From assembly GCA_030745875.1 (NCBI GenBank), contig JASLNT010000129.1, forward strand, positions 1 through 64,000: a stretch of 64,000 nucleotides of DNA, read 5' to 3'. This DNA is from Phycisphaerae bacterium (GTDB lineage: Bacteria; Planctomycetota; Phycisphaerae; SM23-33). Below are positions 34,809 to 43,050 of the stretch, in pieces. The position numbers and the translations under genes were made by a program. The notes under the pieces are model-generated. The model saw only the letters and a list, made by a program, of their open reading frames with translations, was not told the origin of the DNA and did no database searches. Numbering within the stretch: position 1 is the stretch's first letter; every line of letters begins with the position of its first letter.

Positions 34809-36614
34809 GATTCGCTCCCGACCGCTTCAATTTCTTCTGGCGGCAGCCTGCGGTACCAAGTGAAGTACAGCACGACCGACGCAACGATCAACACCCCGAA
34901 CCACATGCAGGATTCATAGTACCAGTGCCCAATGAGGTACATGGGACTCAAGTAAAGCCCCGTAACTCCACAGCAGGCGATCGCCGTATTTCCAATCGTG
35001 CGCCACGCCGACTCGCCCGGATCGGCAAGCTCGCTGTCAGACAGTCCGCAGGTCTTGCGAACCGGACCCCAGGCCCCGAACGGACGAACGGTTCGGTAGA
35101 ATTTCCGCAGCGTCTCATCCCCCGCTGGTGCGGTAAGCAGCGACACGACAAGGCACGCGACCAGCGAACCGACCGAAATGATCGGAAACTGCACATACAT
35201 CGGCATTTTCGGGAAGAACAGGATCGTCAACGCCAGCGTGATACCGCCCAGCGTACCGGCGGCGTAACCCCAACCGTTTATCCGCCACCAGTGCCATCGC
35301 AATACGTTTGGCACAATCACCGCCCCCCCCCAGAGCCATCATTATCCAGCCCCAGATGGATCTGATCGATTCGGCGTTCAGACCGACAACAATCCCCGCC
35401 AGTATCACTCCGATCGTGGCGATGTAACTGTAACGTACGAGATGATGCTCGTCGGCGTTGGGCTTGAACAGCGGTTGCCATATGTCGCGAACGACGTATG
35501 AGGCTCCGCTGTTGGCGGTGGAACTGAACGTCGACATGAACGCCGACAGCAGACCAGCGATAACGAGACCCTTGATCCCGACGGGAAGGTACTTCTGCAG
35601 CACCATGGGCATGACCAGTTCCGGATCGGTAACTTCGCCGATGCCGCTCATCGCCAACAAGACTATCGCGGCGACCATCATCCAGCGAACGACCAGGAAG
35701 AAAGGCCACGATGCCGCAACCTTCGCCGCATCGCGAGGACTGCGGGCCGCAAGATAACGTTGAAAATCGTACAGTTGCCCCGGCCCGCCGGCGTTTAGAA
35801 GGAACCCCTTCATGATCCAGGCGATGGTCAGGAATCCGAACATCTCGTACATACCGTTGTCCGTACCCTTGAGTTCGGGTATCCGCCATACCGGACGCAG
35901 CGACTCCCACCCGGCTGGAACAGACTCGGCGACCATCTCCGGAGACAACTGGGTGAATGCGACCCAAGCGATCAGAAGACATGCAAACGACAGGACGACC
36001 GTCTGGATAATATCGGTGATGATCACGCCAAACAGACCGCCCAGCACGACATACAGCGTAGTAATAGCAAGGACAGCGATAGCGATGGTCTGGGCTTTGT
36101 AAGTCACCAGCAGCGTCTGGGTGGACGGGTACATCTCCACCAACCACCCGGTTTCCACGTAGATCGTCGCAAACTTGCCGATGCCCTGGAACGCATACCC
36201 GATAAAACTGACGCAGGTAACGACCGCCACCAGCGCATAAGCCATACGAGCGGCCTTGCCGCTGAGCCCATCGCCGAAGCGCGTGAGCATCCATTCGGCC
36301 CCGGTTATGACATTCGACCTGCGGACCCACTTGGCGACGTATACAAGACCGAACGCCGGCAACATAACGCCCCACATCCAGTGATGCCACCAGGATTTCA
36401 TGCCCAGTAGATACAGCACTGTGACCATCCACATCGTACCGGTTATGTCAAAGTTCGACACCGCCCCCGACGCTCCCAACGCCCACCAGGGAATCTTCTT
36501 GCCGCCAAGGAAATAGGAGTCCAGATTCCTGGACGCAAGCTTGCGAAGATAAATCCCAAGCACGGTAACGATGATCAGATAAGCCGCGACTACGCAATAG
36601 TCGACCGTCGCCAT
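34805..36614 (-). pseudogene. Sodium:solute symporter, frameshifted at a C9 run
   Basis: The sequence encodes a symporter of the SSS family split over two frames. The first frame (from 36614) gives 12 or so membrane helices through IWGWIMMALGGG. The second frame continues AVIVPNVLRWHWWRINGWGYA and runs to a stop at 34805. The break lies in nine consecutive Cs (35323-35331; G on the coding strand). With eight, the text reads MALGGAVIVPNVLRW, as family members do, and the total becomes 603 codons. It is a genuine single-base defect, a slippage switch or a sequencing error. The intact protein would import a sugar with sodium for the surrounding cluster. The stop overlaps the next gene by ATGA. 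Confidence 0.85.
35323..35331. repeat. Homopolymer of nine C (slippage site)
   Basis: Nine consecutive Cs (nine Gs in the symporter mRNA) coincide exactly with the point where the symporter reading frame breaks. One base fewer restores the frame. Confidence 0.9.
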
Positions 36615-36674
36615 ATCAAGTCTCCCGGCGCGATTTCGTTAACTACTCATAAGACTCGAATCCCCCCGCGTCAA

Positions 36675-38714
36675 TCATTCCCCGCCCGCCCAGGACGATT
36701 TCAGTTCGTTGACGACGAGTGAGTTTATCTTTATGTCCTTGGCGGCGGAAACTGACAGGTTGCGATTGGCTGCATCCGGAACGGCATAAGACGTTCCGAC
36801 CGCGGCGCCTTCGTTAACAAACAATTCTATCGACGTGCGGTCAAGCAGCAGGCGGAGTTCTATCTTGCCATCGATCACATCAGCCGGAACCATGCAGTCG
36901 CCAACTGCAATGCTCTTTACCTCCTGCATACCGTCTCTGGTGCGATACTTCTTGATCTTGCCGTACACAACCTTCAAACCGCGTACGTTGAATTCGACAA
37001 GTTCGTTTTCACCCGGCGCGAACTGAACTGACATGTCGATCAGTTCCGGTTTGATCTCCTTCAGGACCTTATTGGCCGATGCGATGTTGAGGTCTTTAAA
37101 TGACTCGCTTTTTACGTAGAGCTTCTCGATTTCCTTCACCGGCCACCGAAACAGGCGAACGCCTTTCGGCGTCTTTCGCAAGCTCAGATCGCACGGAAAC
37201 GACATCTGCTGGTTGAAGGGCATCTTGTTGGCGAGAAAGACATTGTCCGGGCGTTTGTCTTTCATCCATCCGATCTGGACGACTCGCCCGTCGGGTCCGT
37301 TGTTGAACACCTGGGCCGCATAGAAACAGCGCGGGCCCCAATCGCCCTGATGAGTCTCGCCGCTCGACTTGAAAACCTTCCCGTCAAATTCGCCGATCTC
37401 ATAATCGTAACTCGCGTCAGCGATCACCCATTTGGTCTTCCCATTAAAGAGCAATGGGAATAGATCAATACACTCGGCCGCCCACTTGCGGTTGATGTCG
37501 CCGATCTTCTCCCAAGCGAGCATATCGTCTGAACCGAAGAAGCGAATCACGCGCTCCTTACCGCCGAGGATCAGCACCATGATCCATTTCTTGTTCTGCG
37601 CGTCCCAAAACACTTTCGGATCACGCTCGCCGTGCGAGAAGCCCTGATTCGGTACGACCGCCAAACCCTTGTTAAGCAGAGTGAAAGTCCGACCACGATC
37701 AGTACTGTACGCGGCGGCCTGGATAAAGTGCTTGGGTTTTGGCTGGGTCTTGGTGAAATACGCCACGATTGTCTTGGTGTCTCCTTTTTGCTTACCGAGA
37801 CTGTTGTTGTGATCGACAACCGCAGTGCCCGACCAGATAGCTCCATCACCATAGGGCAGGATCGCGTGGGGAAGCTGCTTCCACCGCACGATATCCGTAC
37901 TTATCGCATGCCCCCACGATTTCGGTCCGGGGCCCAGACCCAAGGCGTGATGCTGGAAGTACATGTGCCACTCGCCATCGTAGTAGACCATTCCATTCGG
38001 ATCGTTTAGCCAGTTCTTCAGGGAAGTAAAGTGGAACTGCGGGCGGTATTTCTGATCGTACCCCACATCTTTGTATGATGCGAAAGTGCGGTGATTCTGC
38101 GGCGGGCGGTTCTTGCGCGGCGTCCGGCCGGGGGGTCTCTTGGGGCGGACTTTTGGCGCGGGCTTGTCGCTTGCCCGGAAGTCGTCTGCGTTGATATGTC
38201 CCCAGTTACTGTCGGCCTGGTCGGAGATCACTAGCTGAATCTCCTTGGCGACGAAAGCCCTGGCGTCAAAAGAGACCCGCACCATCTGCTCGGTGTTGAA
38301 ACCCGAGCCGATATGCGTCTGCTTGCCGTCGTGCAGAATCCGCACGCCAACCTTTGCTGCGTTGGCTCCGCCTCCGACAAGAAATGTAATGTAGCGTTTA
38401 GTCAGCTTGAACGACTTTGAAGTAAGCGTGCCGGTCGGCTTGTCTCCGCGCCTCAAACCGGGCTTGCCCGTCTTGCCGTCGTACTTTTCAAACGTACCGA
38501 TCCAGAACTTGCCCTGAAGCCCCGCGGGTTCCTTCTTCCGGATCATGCTGTTGTCGCCCTTGGTCGGCTGGGCGGTGAACGCATCGCCTTCGGCGATCCA
38601 ATTAGTCAGGTCGCCCTTCTCGAAATCGCTGTTTTCGAAGAGCAGGTCATCGGCCTGCGCAGGGGCGCATAACGACACCAAGACCGCCAACAATGTCAGT
38701 ACGCTTAATCTCAT
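36675..38714 (-). CDS. GH32-family glycosidase B (canonical fructan hydrolase motifs)
   Basis: The 679-residue protein has a signal peptide (to about 21), an N-terminal jelly-roll-like domain (about 23-185, FENSDFEKGDLTNWIAEGDAF), a proline-arginine linker (about 185-205), a GH32 propeller (about 222-520) and a C-terminal sandwich (LDRTSIELFVNEG). All three catalytic motifs are present: nucleophile D238 in WLNDPNG, D365 in RDP and acid/base E414 in AECIDLF. This is the only one of the three GH32 proteins here with the full set, so it is the best candidate for a working exo- or endo-fructanase. It follows GH32 C by 9 bases and precedes the symporter by 60. Confidence 0.92.
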   Translation of the reverse strand: MRLSVLTLLAVLVSLCAPAQADDLLFENSDFEKGDLTNWIAEGDAFTAQPTKGDNSMIRKKEPAGLQGKFWIGTFEKYDGKTGKPGLRRGDKPTGTLTSKSFKLTKRYITFLVGGGANAAKVGVRILHDGKQTHIGSGFNTEQMVRVSFDARAFVAKEIQLVISDQADSNWGHINADDFRASDKPAPKVRPKRPPGRTPRKNRPPQNHRTFASYKDVGYDQKYRPQFHFTSLKNWLNDPNGMVYYDGEWHMYFQHHALGLGPGPKSWGHAISTDIVRWKQLPHAILPYGDGAIWSGTAVVDHNNSLGKQKGDTKTIVAYFTKTQPKPKHFIQAAAYSTDRGRTFTLLNKGLAVVPNQGFSHGERDPKVFWDAQNKKWIMVLILGGKERVIRFFGSDDMLAWEKIGDINRKWAAECIDLFPLLFNGKTKWVIADASYDYEIGEFDGKVFKSSGETHQGDWGPRCFYAAQVFNNGPDGRVVQIGWMKDKRPDNVFLANKMPFNQQMSFPCDLSLRKTPKGVRLFRWPVKEIEKLYVKSESFKDLNIASANKVLKEIKPELIDMSVQFAPGENELVEFNVRGLKVVYGKIKKYRTRDGMQEVKSIAVGDCMVPADVIDGKIELRLLLDRTSIELFVNEGAAVGTSYAVPDAANRNLSVSAAKDIKINSLVVNELKSSWAGGE

Positions 38715-38723
38715 GTCTCGCTC

Positions 38724-40844
38724 CTATTTCTTGATCTCGTCGGCCCTGACAGTTGAGCCTTCATACGCCGACTTCATCCGCCATGCGGTGATCTTGTCCA
38801 TAACCATGTCTCGGGCGGCGGAGAACAGGACTACTCGATCGTTGATCTTCGCACCCGCGTTGCGCTTCTTGTCGGTGATAACGGCCTGGACGTCGTTGGC
38901 GAACACTTCCACGATCGTGCTGTCGACGAACACCCGCAATGTCAGCGGTTGGTCGGCTTTGAGAACGAACGGAGCCTTCTCAGTTCCGACTTCCAGCAGA
39001 TTCTTCGTGCGATTCACCGTAATCCTGACACCTCCGGCGCCCCTGTCGTCGCACAGGACAGCAACTCCGAAGTTCTTCTTTCCGGTCTCTTTGACTTCAA
39101 GCTTAAGTTCCAGGTGATCGCCTTTGATCTTCTTCAGCACCAGGTCCGTATCTGCCTTGACGGCGATCCTCGCCTGACTCTGCTCGTCGCAGCGCAGCGT
39201 TTCCAACTCTTTCAGCGGTTTGATTCGCAGCACGTTGTCATCGGGCAGTTCCAGTTCTCTGGGCAGCGATTGGACGCCCTTGGTCTGTCCGCCGAAGAAC
39301 CAGGCCCACATGACCCGACGCCCGTCTTTGGTCACCAGAGATTCCGGAGCGAAGAACCGCTTGGACATGCCTCCCATCAGCGCGTGCTGCTCGGGCAGAT
39401 ATTGCCCGTTTTTGAACTCGCCGATGAAGTAGCGACAGCCCAATCGGTGACTTATGCAGACCAGCACCCACTTCTTGCCGAGTTTGAACATGTTCGGACA
39501 CGAGATATCTTCGCCCTTGGAGACACCGAGTTTCTTCTCGTCGAAGTCCGGGTGCAGCAGCGGGCCGGTTTGCGTCCAGTTCTTCAGATCCTTGGACTGC
39601 ATAATCAACGGCGGAGTGCGGCTGCTGTGGCCGTTCAAACCGTAATACGTGTCGCCATCCAGCCAGATGTCCGGATCGAAGTACGGCGCCTTGTCCAGCA
39701 GCTTGCCGTCTTTGTCCTTCGGCAGCATGGTGTGTTCGTCGCCCCATTTGTTCAATTCGTCGTCCAGACCGTAACGGATCCAGTTGCGGTTCGAACCCCA
39801 GCCGCAGTAGACCATCGCCGGCTTGCCTTCCTTGGTGAAGAAGCCCGTCCCGCTGAACATTCCGTGCCCGGTTGTCGGCGGGGCCAAGACTGTCGGGTGC
39901 CATTTCCAGCGCACCATGTCGGTGCTGGAGACATGGGCGAACGCAAAACCGCAACTGGGGCGGTAGATGTAGTGCATGTGGTAGCGGCCTTTGTAGTAGA
40001 AGGCGGGATTCGGGTCGAACGGCGAGCCCCCGCTGGCGGTGGGATGGGCAAGGTGATAGATCGCCCAATTGTCCGGCGGATTCTTCGGCCAGGATGGAGT
40101 CTCCGGTACGTACGGACCGACAAACTTCGGAGCCCCGTGACGGGCCGGAGCAGCCGAAGCCGCGGATTTGGTCCTGGCTGCAATCAGCACCGCCATCTTG
40201 CCCAAAACCAAACTCCCCGAGTCCAGCTTCGCTCCGCCCGATAGTTTGCTGTGCGGATACCGCTCCGCGCGGTCGACAACTTTGTCCCCTTCGAAATCCC
40301 ACCAGGCGTATGGCTTGATCGACGAGGCCTTGTTCGGCGCCAGCGCTTTGATTTGATCAACAGTAAGAGCCTGACCGTAGATACGGGCGTCTTCGATCGA
40401 CCCGCCGATGGACCCGCTCCCTCCGCCGATATGACGCAACCCGAACACCACGAAGTTGCTCTTGGCGCCAAGTAGGTCAATGTTCTTCGCCTTGTAGGAT
40501 GCGTACGCAACCCCGTTACGGTAGATGGAAATTTGATCGCCTTTGTAGACGATCGCCATCTGTACAAGCGTCTTGGCGTCAGCGTTCTCAACCGCCCAAT
40601 CGCCCTGTTCTTTGTTCGTACGCCGGAATATATCGCTGCCGGCCATCCACTTGCCCGCCGCCAGTTCGGCAAAGACAATCCCGTCGAACCGCGGGCCGTC
40701 CTGAACGGTGAGTATCGACCCGGCCGTGACTTTCTTATCCGACAACCTGACCCATGACACCAGCGTCTTATCACTACCGGCCGCCCGAAGCTCACCGGCC
40801 ACCGCAGTAACCACCACTGCAACAACGATAAAGAACTTTCTCAT
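38724..40844 (-). CDS. GH32-like protein C with LamG domain (diverged active site)
   Basis: From the ATG at 40844 (AAAGGG eight bases upstream) the protein has 706 residues. It has a signal peptide (to about 17), a LamG/concanavalin-like domain (about 25-200, MAIVYKGDQISIYRNGVAYASY, GGSIEDARIYGQALT), a GH32-like propeller (about 260-560) and a C-terminal sandwich (RVFVDSTIVEVFAND). The aspartates seem kept in SPFDPNPAFYY (D277) and YFDPDIW, but the EC motif reads GEDISCPNMF, with Ser where Glu is expected; the Glu three residues earlier may substitute. A longer frame to 41126 adds a region without protein character. It is probably a divergent glycosidase or lectin-like protein of the same cluster. 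Confidence 0.8.
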   Translation of the reverse strand: MRKFFIVVAVVVTAVAGELRAAGSDKTLVSWVRLSDKKVTAGSILTVQDGPRFDGIVFAELAAGKWMAGSDIFRRTNKEQGDWAVENADAKTLVQMAIVYKGDQISIYRNGVAYASYKAKNIDLLGAKSNFVVFGLRHIGGGSGSIGGSIEDARIYGQALTVDQIKALAPNKASSIKPYAWWDFEGDKVVDRAERYPHSKLSGGAKLDSGSLVLGKMAVLIAARTKSAASAAPARHGAPKFVGPYVPETPSWPKNPPDNWAIYHLAHPTASGGSPFDPNPAFYYKGRYHMHYIYRPSCGFAFAHVSSTDMVRWKWHPTVLAPPTTGHGMFSGTGFFTKEGKPAMVYCGWGSNRNWIRYGLDDELNKWGDEHTMLPKDKDGKLLDKAPYFDPDIWLDGDTYYGLNGHSSRTPPLIMQSKDLKNWTQTGPLLHPDFDEKKLGVSKGEDISCPNMFKLGKKWVLVCISHRLGCRYFIGEFKNGQYLPEQHALMGGMSKRFFAPESLVTKDGRRVMWAWFFGGQTKGVQSLPRELELPDDNVLRIKPLKELETLRCDEQSQARIAVKADTDLVLKKIKGDHLELKLEVKETGKKNFGVAVLCDDRGAGGVRITVNRTKNLLEVGTEKAPFVLKADQPLTLRVFVDSTIVEVFANDVQAVITDKKRNAGAKINDRVVLFSAARDMVMDKITAWRMKSAYEGSTVRADEIKK

Positions 40845-40896
40845 TTCACTCACCCTTTCTTTGTGTCCTTGGTATTGCTGAAATCTCTGCAACGTT

Positions 40897-42702
40897 CTAC
40901 GGTTTGGAGGTCCTCGCCAATCCTGTCTGCCATTCCTTGCCTTTCCTGCCCGCATAAAGCATCCACCATGTCTCGCCGATTTTGATAATCTGGCCGGTGA
41001 GCACGCTCTGGCTGTCAAACGCCTTCGGATCGGGCGACGGGGAGAAAACGGGATTGTGGGGGTTAGCTTCAAACGTGCGGAAGTCGCGCGTGCGGACATG
41101 CCCGATCCGCCAGACCTTACCGTCAAACCCGCCGTACAGGATATGGAAGTACTTCGGACCCTTGAACAGTTCGGTTTCGCGGACGCAACGGGAGTCCCAC
41201 TTGGCTCCGCTGCCTTTGAAAACAGGATTGTCCGGATTCTTGGTCACCTTCGCCGGGTTGCTGATCGGCGCAGTCGCATGACACATAGTCAGCCCGTCGT
41301 GATACGACCGGGTGGCTTTTCCGGTGTAGACGATATGGATCGTCTTTCCATCGATAGCCACGGACGGATGCGTGGCGCCGTCGGCCTCGTGTTTGGTGTT
41401 GGCGAGGATCACCGGTTTGGCTCCCGCGCGTTTCCACTTGCCCATATCGCCATCACAGACCAGCAAGCCGGTCTGCTCCGGGACGCCCTTTCCCTTGCCG
41501 CGGTAGTACATGTAATACTTGTTGTCCGCGGGATTCAGGAATGGGAACGGGTATTCGACCGCCTGATCGTCGAAGCCTTTCTTCGAGGGGCTCACGATCG
41601 GGTTGCGCAAGTTCTGCTTGATATCGGTGGGATCACTGACAGGAGCGGTCGCATGCATCAGCAACCATCGCCTGTCGATCTCGCGTTTGCACCAGTAGTA
41701 GTGAATCGTATCGTCGACAACAATCGCATGGGTCGCCGCCGCCCATAGCGGCGGCTTGAGGGCGATTAGCGGATCACCCTTCCCGATTCTCTTGAAACTC
41801 GCGAAGAACTCAAACGGGATCTCGCCGGCGATTGGATCCTGGCAAGACTTGAGCTTCTGGGCGAAGAACCAGTCCATGAAGCCCTTGGTGAAGTATGCGA
41901 AATCGTCTATCACGTGGCCCTGTTTCTTATATTCATGATACTTGACGTCGCGGGCCTGGGCCTGTTTTAGCATCTTGAAGCTCAACCGCGATCCTCCGAC
42001 GCCCCGGTCGCCATCGCCGTTGAATATCCAGATTGGAATATGCTTGATAGCTTCAGCCTGCGTAACATCCTGAGGCCCGTGGGAAAAGCCCGACAGCGGA
42101 GCGGCGGCCGCGAATTTATGCGGATATGTCTTGATGTAATTCCATGTGCCCATACCGCCCTGGGAGAAACCGGTCAGATAGAGTCGGCATGGGTCGATGT
42201 TGGGCGTCTTCTGATTACCGTTGAACTCCTTGACCAGATCGTCCAGAGCCTCGATCACCATTGCCCGAAACTTGGGCTGAACCCACATGTCCTTGAACGT
42301 TCGATACCGCGGTACGAATAGGATGTGCGCATGGTCCTTTTGCACAAGCGGAAGGGACCACACGCCTTTTGGGAACCCCTTGTGTGTGTCGATCGTCAGG
42401 TCCGAATATCCGTGCAGGAAGGTCACCAGCGGATACTTGCAGCCCGGCTTCAAGTTCATGGGAACGTATATATGGTAGGGAAGCCCATTCTTATGCGTGC
42501 GGTCCGTGTAGAGCTTGCTGAGCTTGGTTATCGATCCGTAGGAATTGCGAACGGCTTTGAGTTTTTTGGTTTGCTCCTGAGAGATGACTTTGTACGCAAA
42601 TTTATCGAGGCTTTTCGCCGCCGGCAGTTCAGCCGCCAGCCAGCCAGCCTCCAAGCATATCAAGACCAAGCCCACGACATAACATCCATAACCGTATTTC
42701 AT
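40897..42702 (-). CDS. Secreted esterase fused to a five-bladed propeller glycosidase-like domain
   Basis: The 601-residue protein joins two units behind a signal peptide (to about 24). Residues about 60-290 form an alpha/beta hydrolase of the PHB-depolymerase or feruloyl-esterase type, with nucleophile S180 in GFSQGG, acid D230 or D232 (FNGDGDRG) and H263 (KQGHVID). Residues about 310-600 are repeats of a GH43/GH32-type propeller (VVDDTIHYYWCKREIDRRWLLMHATA, YYMYYRGKGKG, IHIVYTGKATRSYHDGLTMCHATA, WWMLYAGRKG). The ATG at 42702 has AAGGA seven bases upstream. It is the first gene of the eight-gene glycan cluster. Removing an acyl group and then cleaving the glycan is a plausible joint role. 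Confidence 0.8.
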   Translation of the reverse strand: MKYGYGCYVVGLVLICLEAGWLAAELPAAKSLDKFAYKVISQEQTKKLKAVRNSYGSITKLSKLYTDRTHKNGLPYHIYVPMNLKPGCKYPLVTFLHGYSDLTIDTHKGFPKGVWSLPLVQKDHAHILFVPRYRTFKDMWVQPKFRAMVIEALDDLVKEFNGNQKTPNIDPCRLYLTGFSQGGMGTWNYIKTYPHKFAAAAPLSGFSHGPQDVTQAEAIKHIPIWIFNGDGDRGVGGSRLSFKMLKQAQARDVKYHEYKKQGHVIDDFAYFTKGFMDWFFAQKLKSCQDPIAGEIPFEFFASFKRIGKGDPLIALKPPLWAAATHAIVVDDTIHYYWCKREIDRRWLLMHATAPVSDPTDIKQNLRNPIVSPSKKGFDDQAVEYPFPFLNPADNKYYMYYRGKGKGVPEQTGLLVCDGDMGKWKRAGAKPVILANTKHEADGATHPSVAIDGKTIHIVYTGKATRSYHDGLTMCHATAPISNPAKVTKNPDNPVFKGSGAKWDSRCVRETELFKGPKYFHILYGGFDGKVWRIGHVRTRDFRTFEANPHNPVFSPSPDPKAFDSQSVLTGQIIKIGETWWMLYAGRKGKEWQTGLARTSKP

Positions 42703-42987
42703 CTTACTGTCCTTACTTATGCATATCACAATTGCAATACTATAAACAACCGTCATCCCCTTGGCGAGTCCGTTCATCTGCAGCCCGATCGATCAGCAGA
42801 TTCAGGCCTAACGTCGGAAGCTGCTTAACGGCCGCTCTGAATCACTCAGTCGAAACGGCGTCTGCAAAGGTCTACCGCCCCTGCGCGGGCTTGTCCGCCC
42901 GCCACGAAGTTCGCATTGGAATCACCTTCAGGTCCAATACGAGGGGACGTTCCGGGTGAAAACATCGAACAAACCCGCCGCTCGGTA
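42703..42987. other. Intergenic region between glycan cluster and purL
   Basis: The 348 bases between the divergent esterase and purL starts hold no convincing gene. The purL promoter sits at 42988-43016. ATTGGA and TCCAAT can pair around 42916-42939. I see no riboswitch-like block here and no clear promoter for the esterase side, although AT-rich sequence lies just upstream of that gene. Confidence 0.5.
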
Positions 42988-43016
42988 TTGTCCGATGCTG
43001 CGCCAACGTATACAAT
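42988..43016 (+). promoter_or_regulatory. Putative sigma-70 promoter of purL-purQ
   Basis: TTGTCC (42988-42993) and TACAAT (43011-43016) are 17 bases apart, and the purL ATG follows 34 bases later. Confidence 0.7.
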
Positions 43017-43050
43017 GTCGCTTTCTTATGCTAATCAAGGACGATAACAC

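Noticed and set aside
35317-36432. 371-codon minus-strand frame inside the symporter
   Set aside because: It is an alternative frame of the symporter, arginine- and glycine-rich with no membrane helices.
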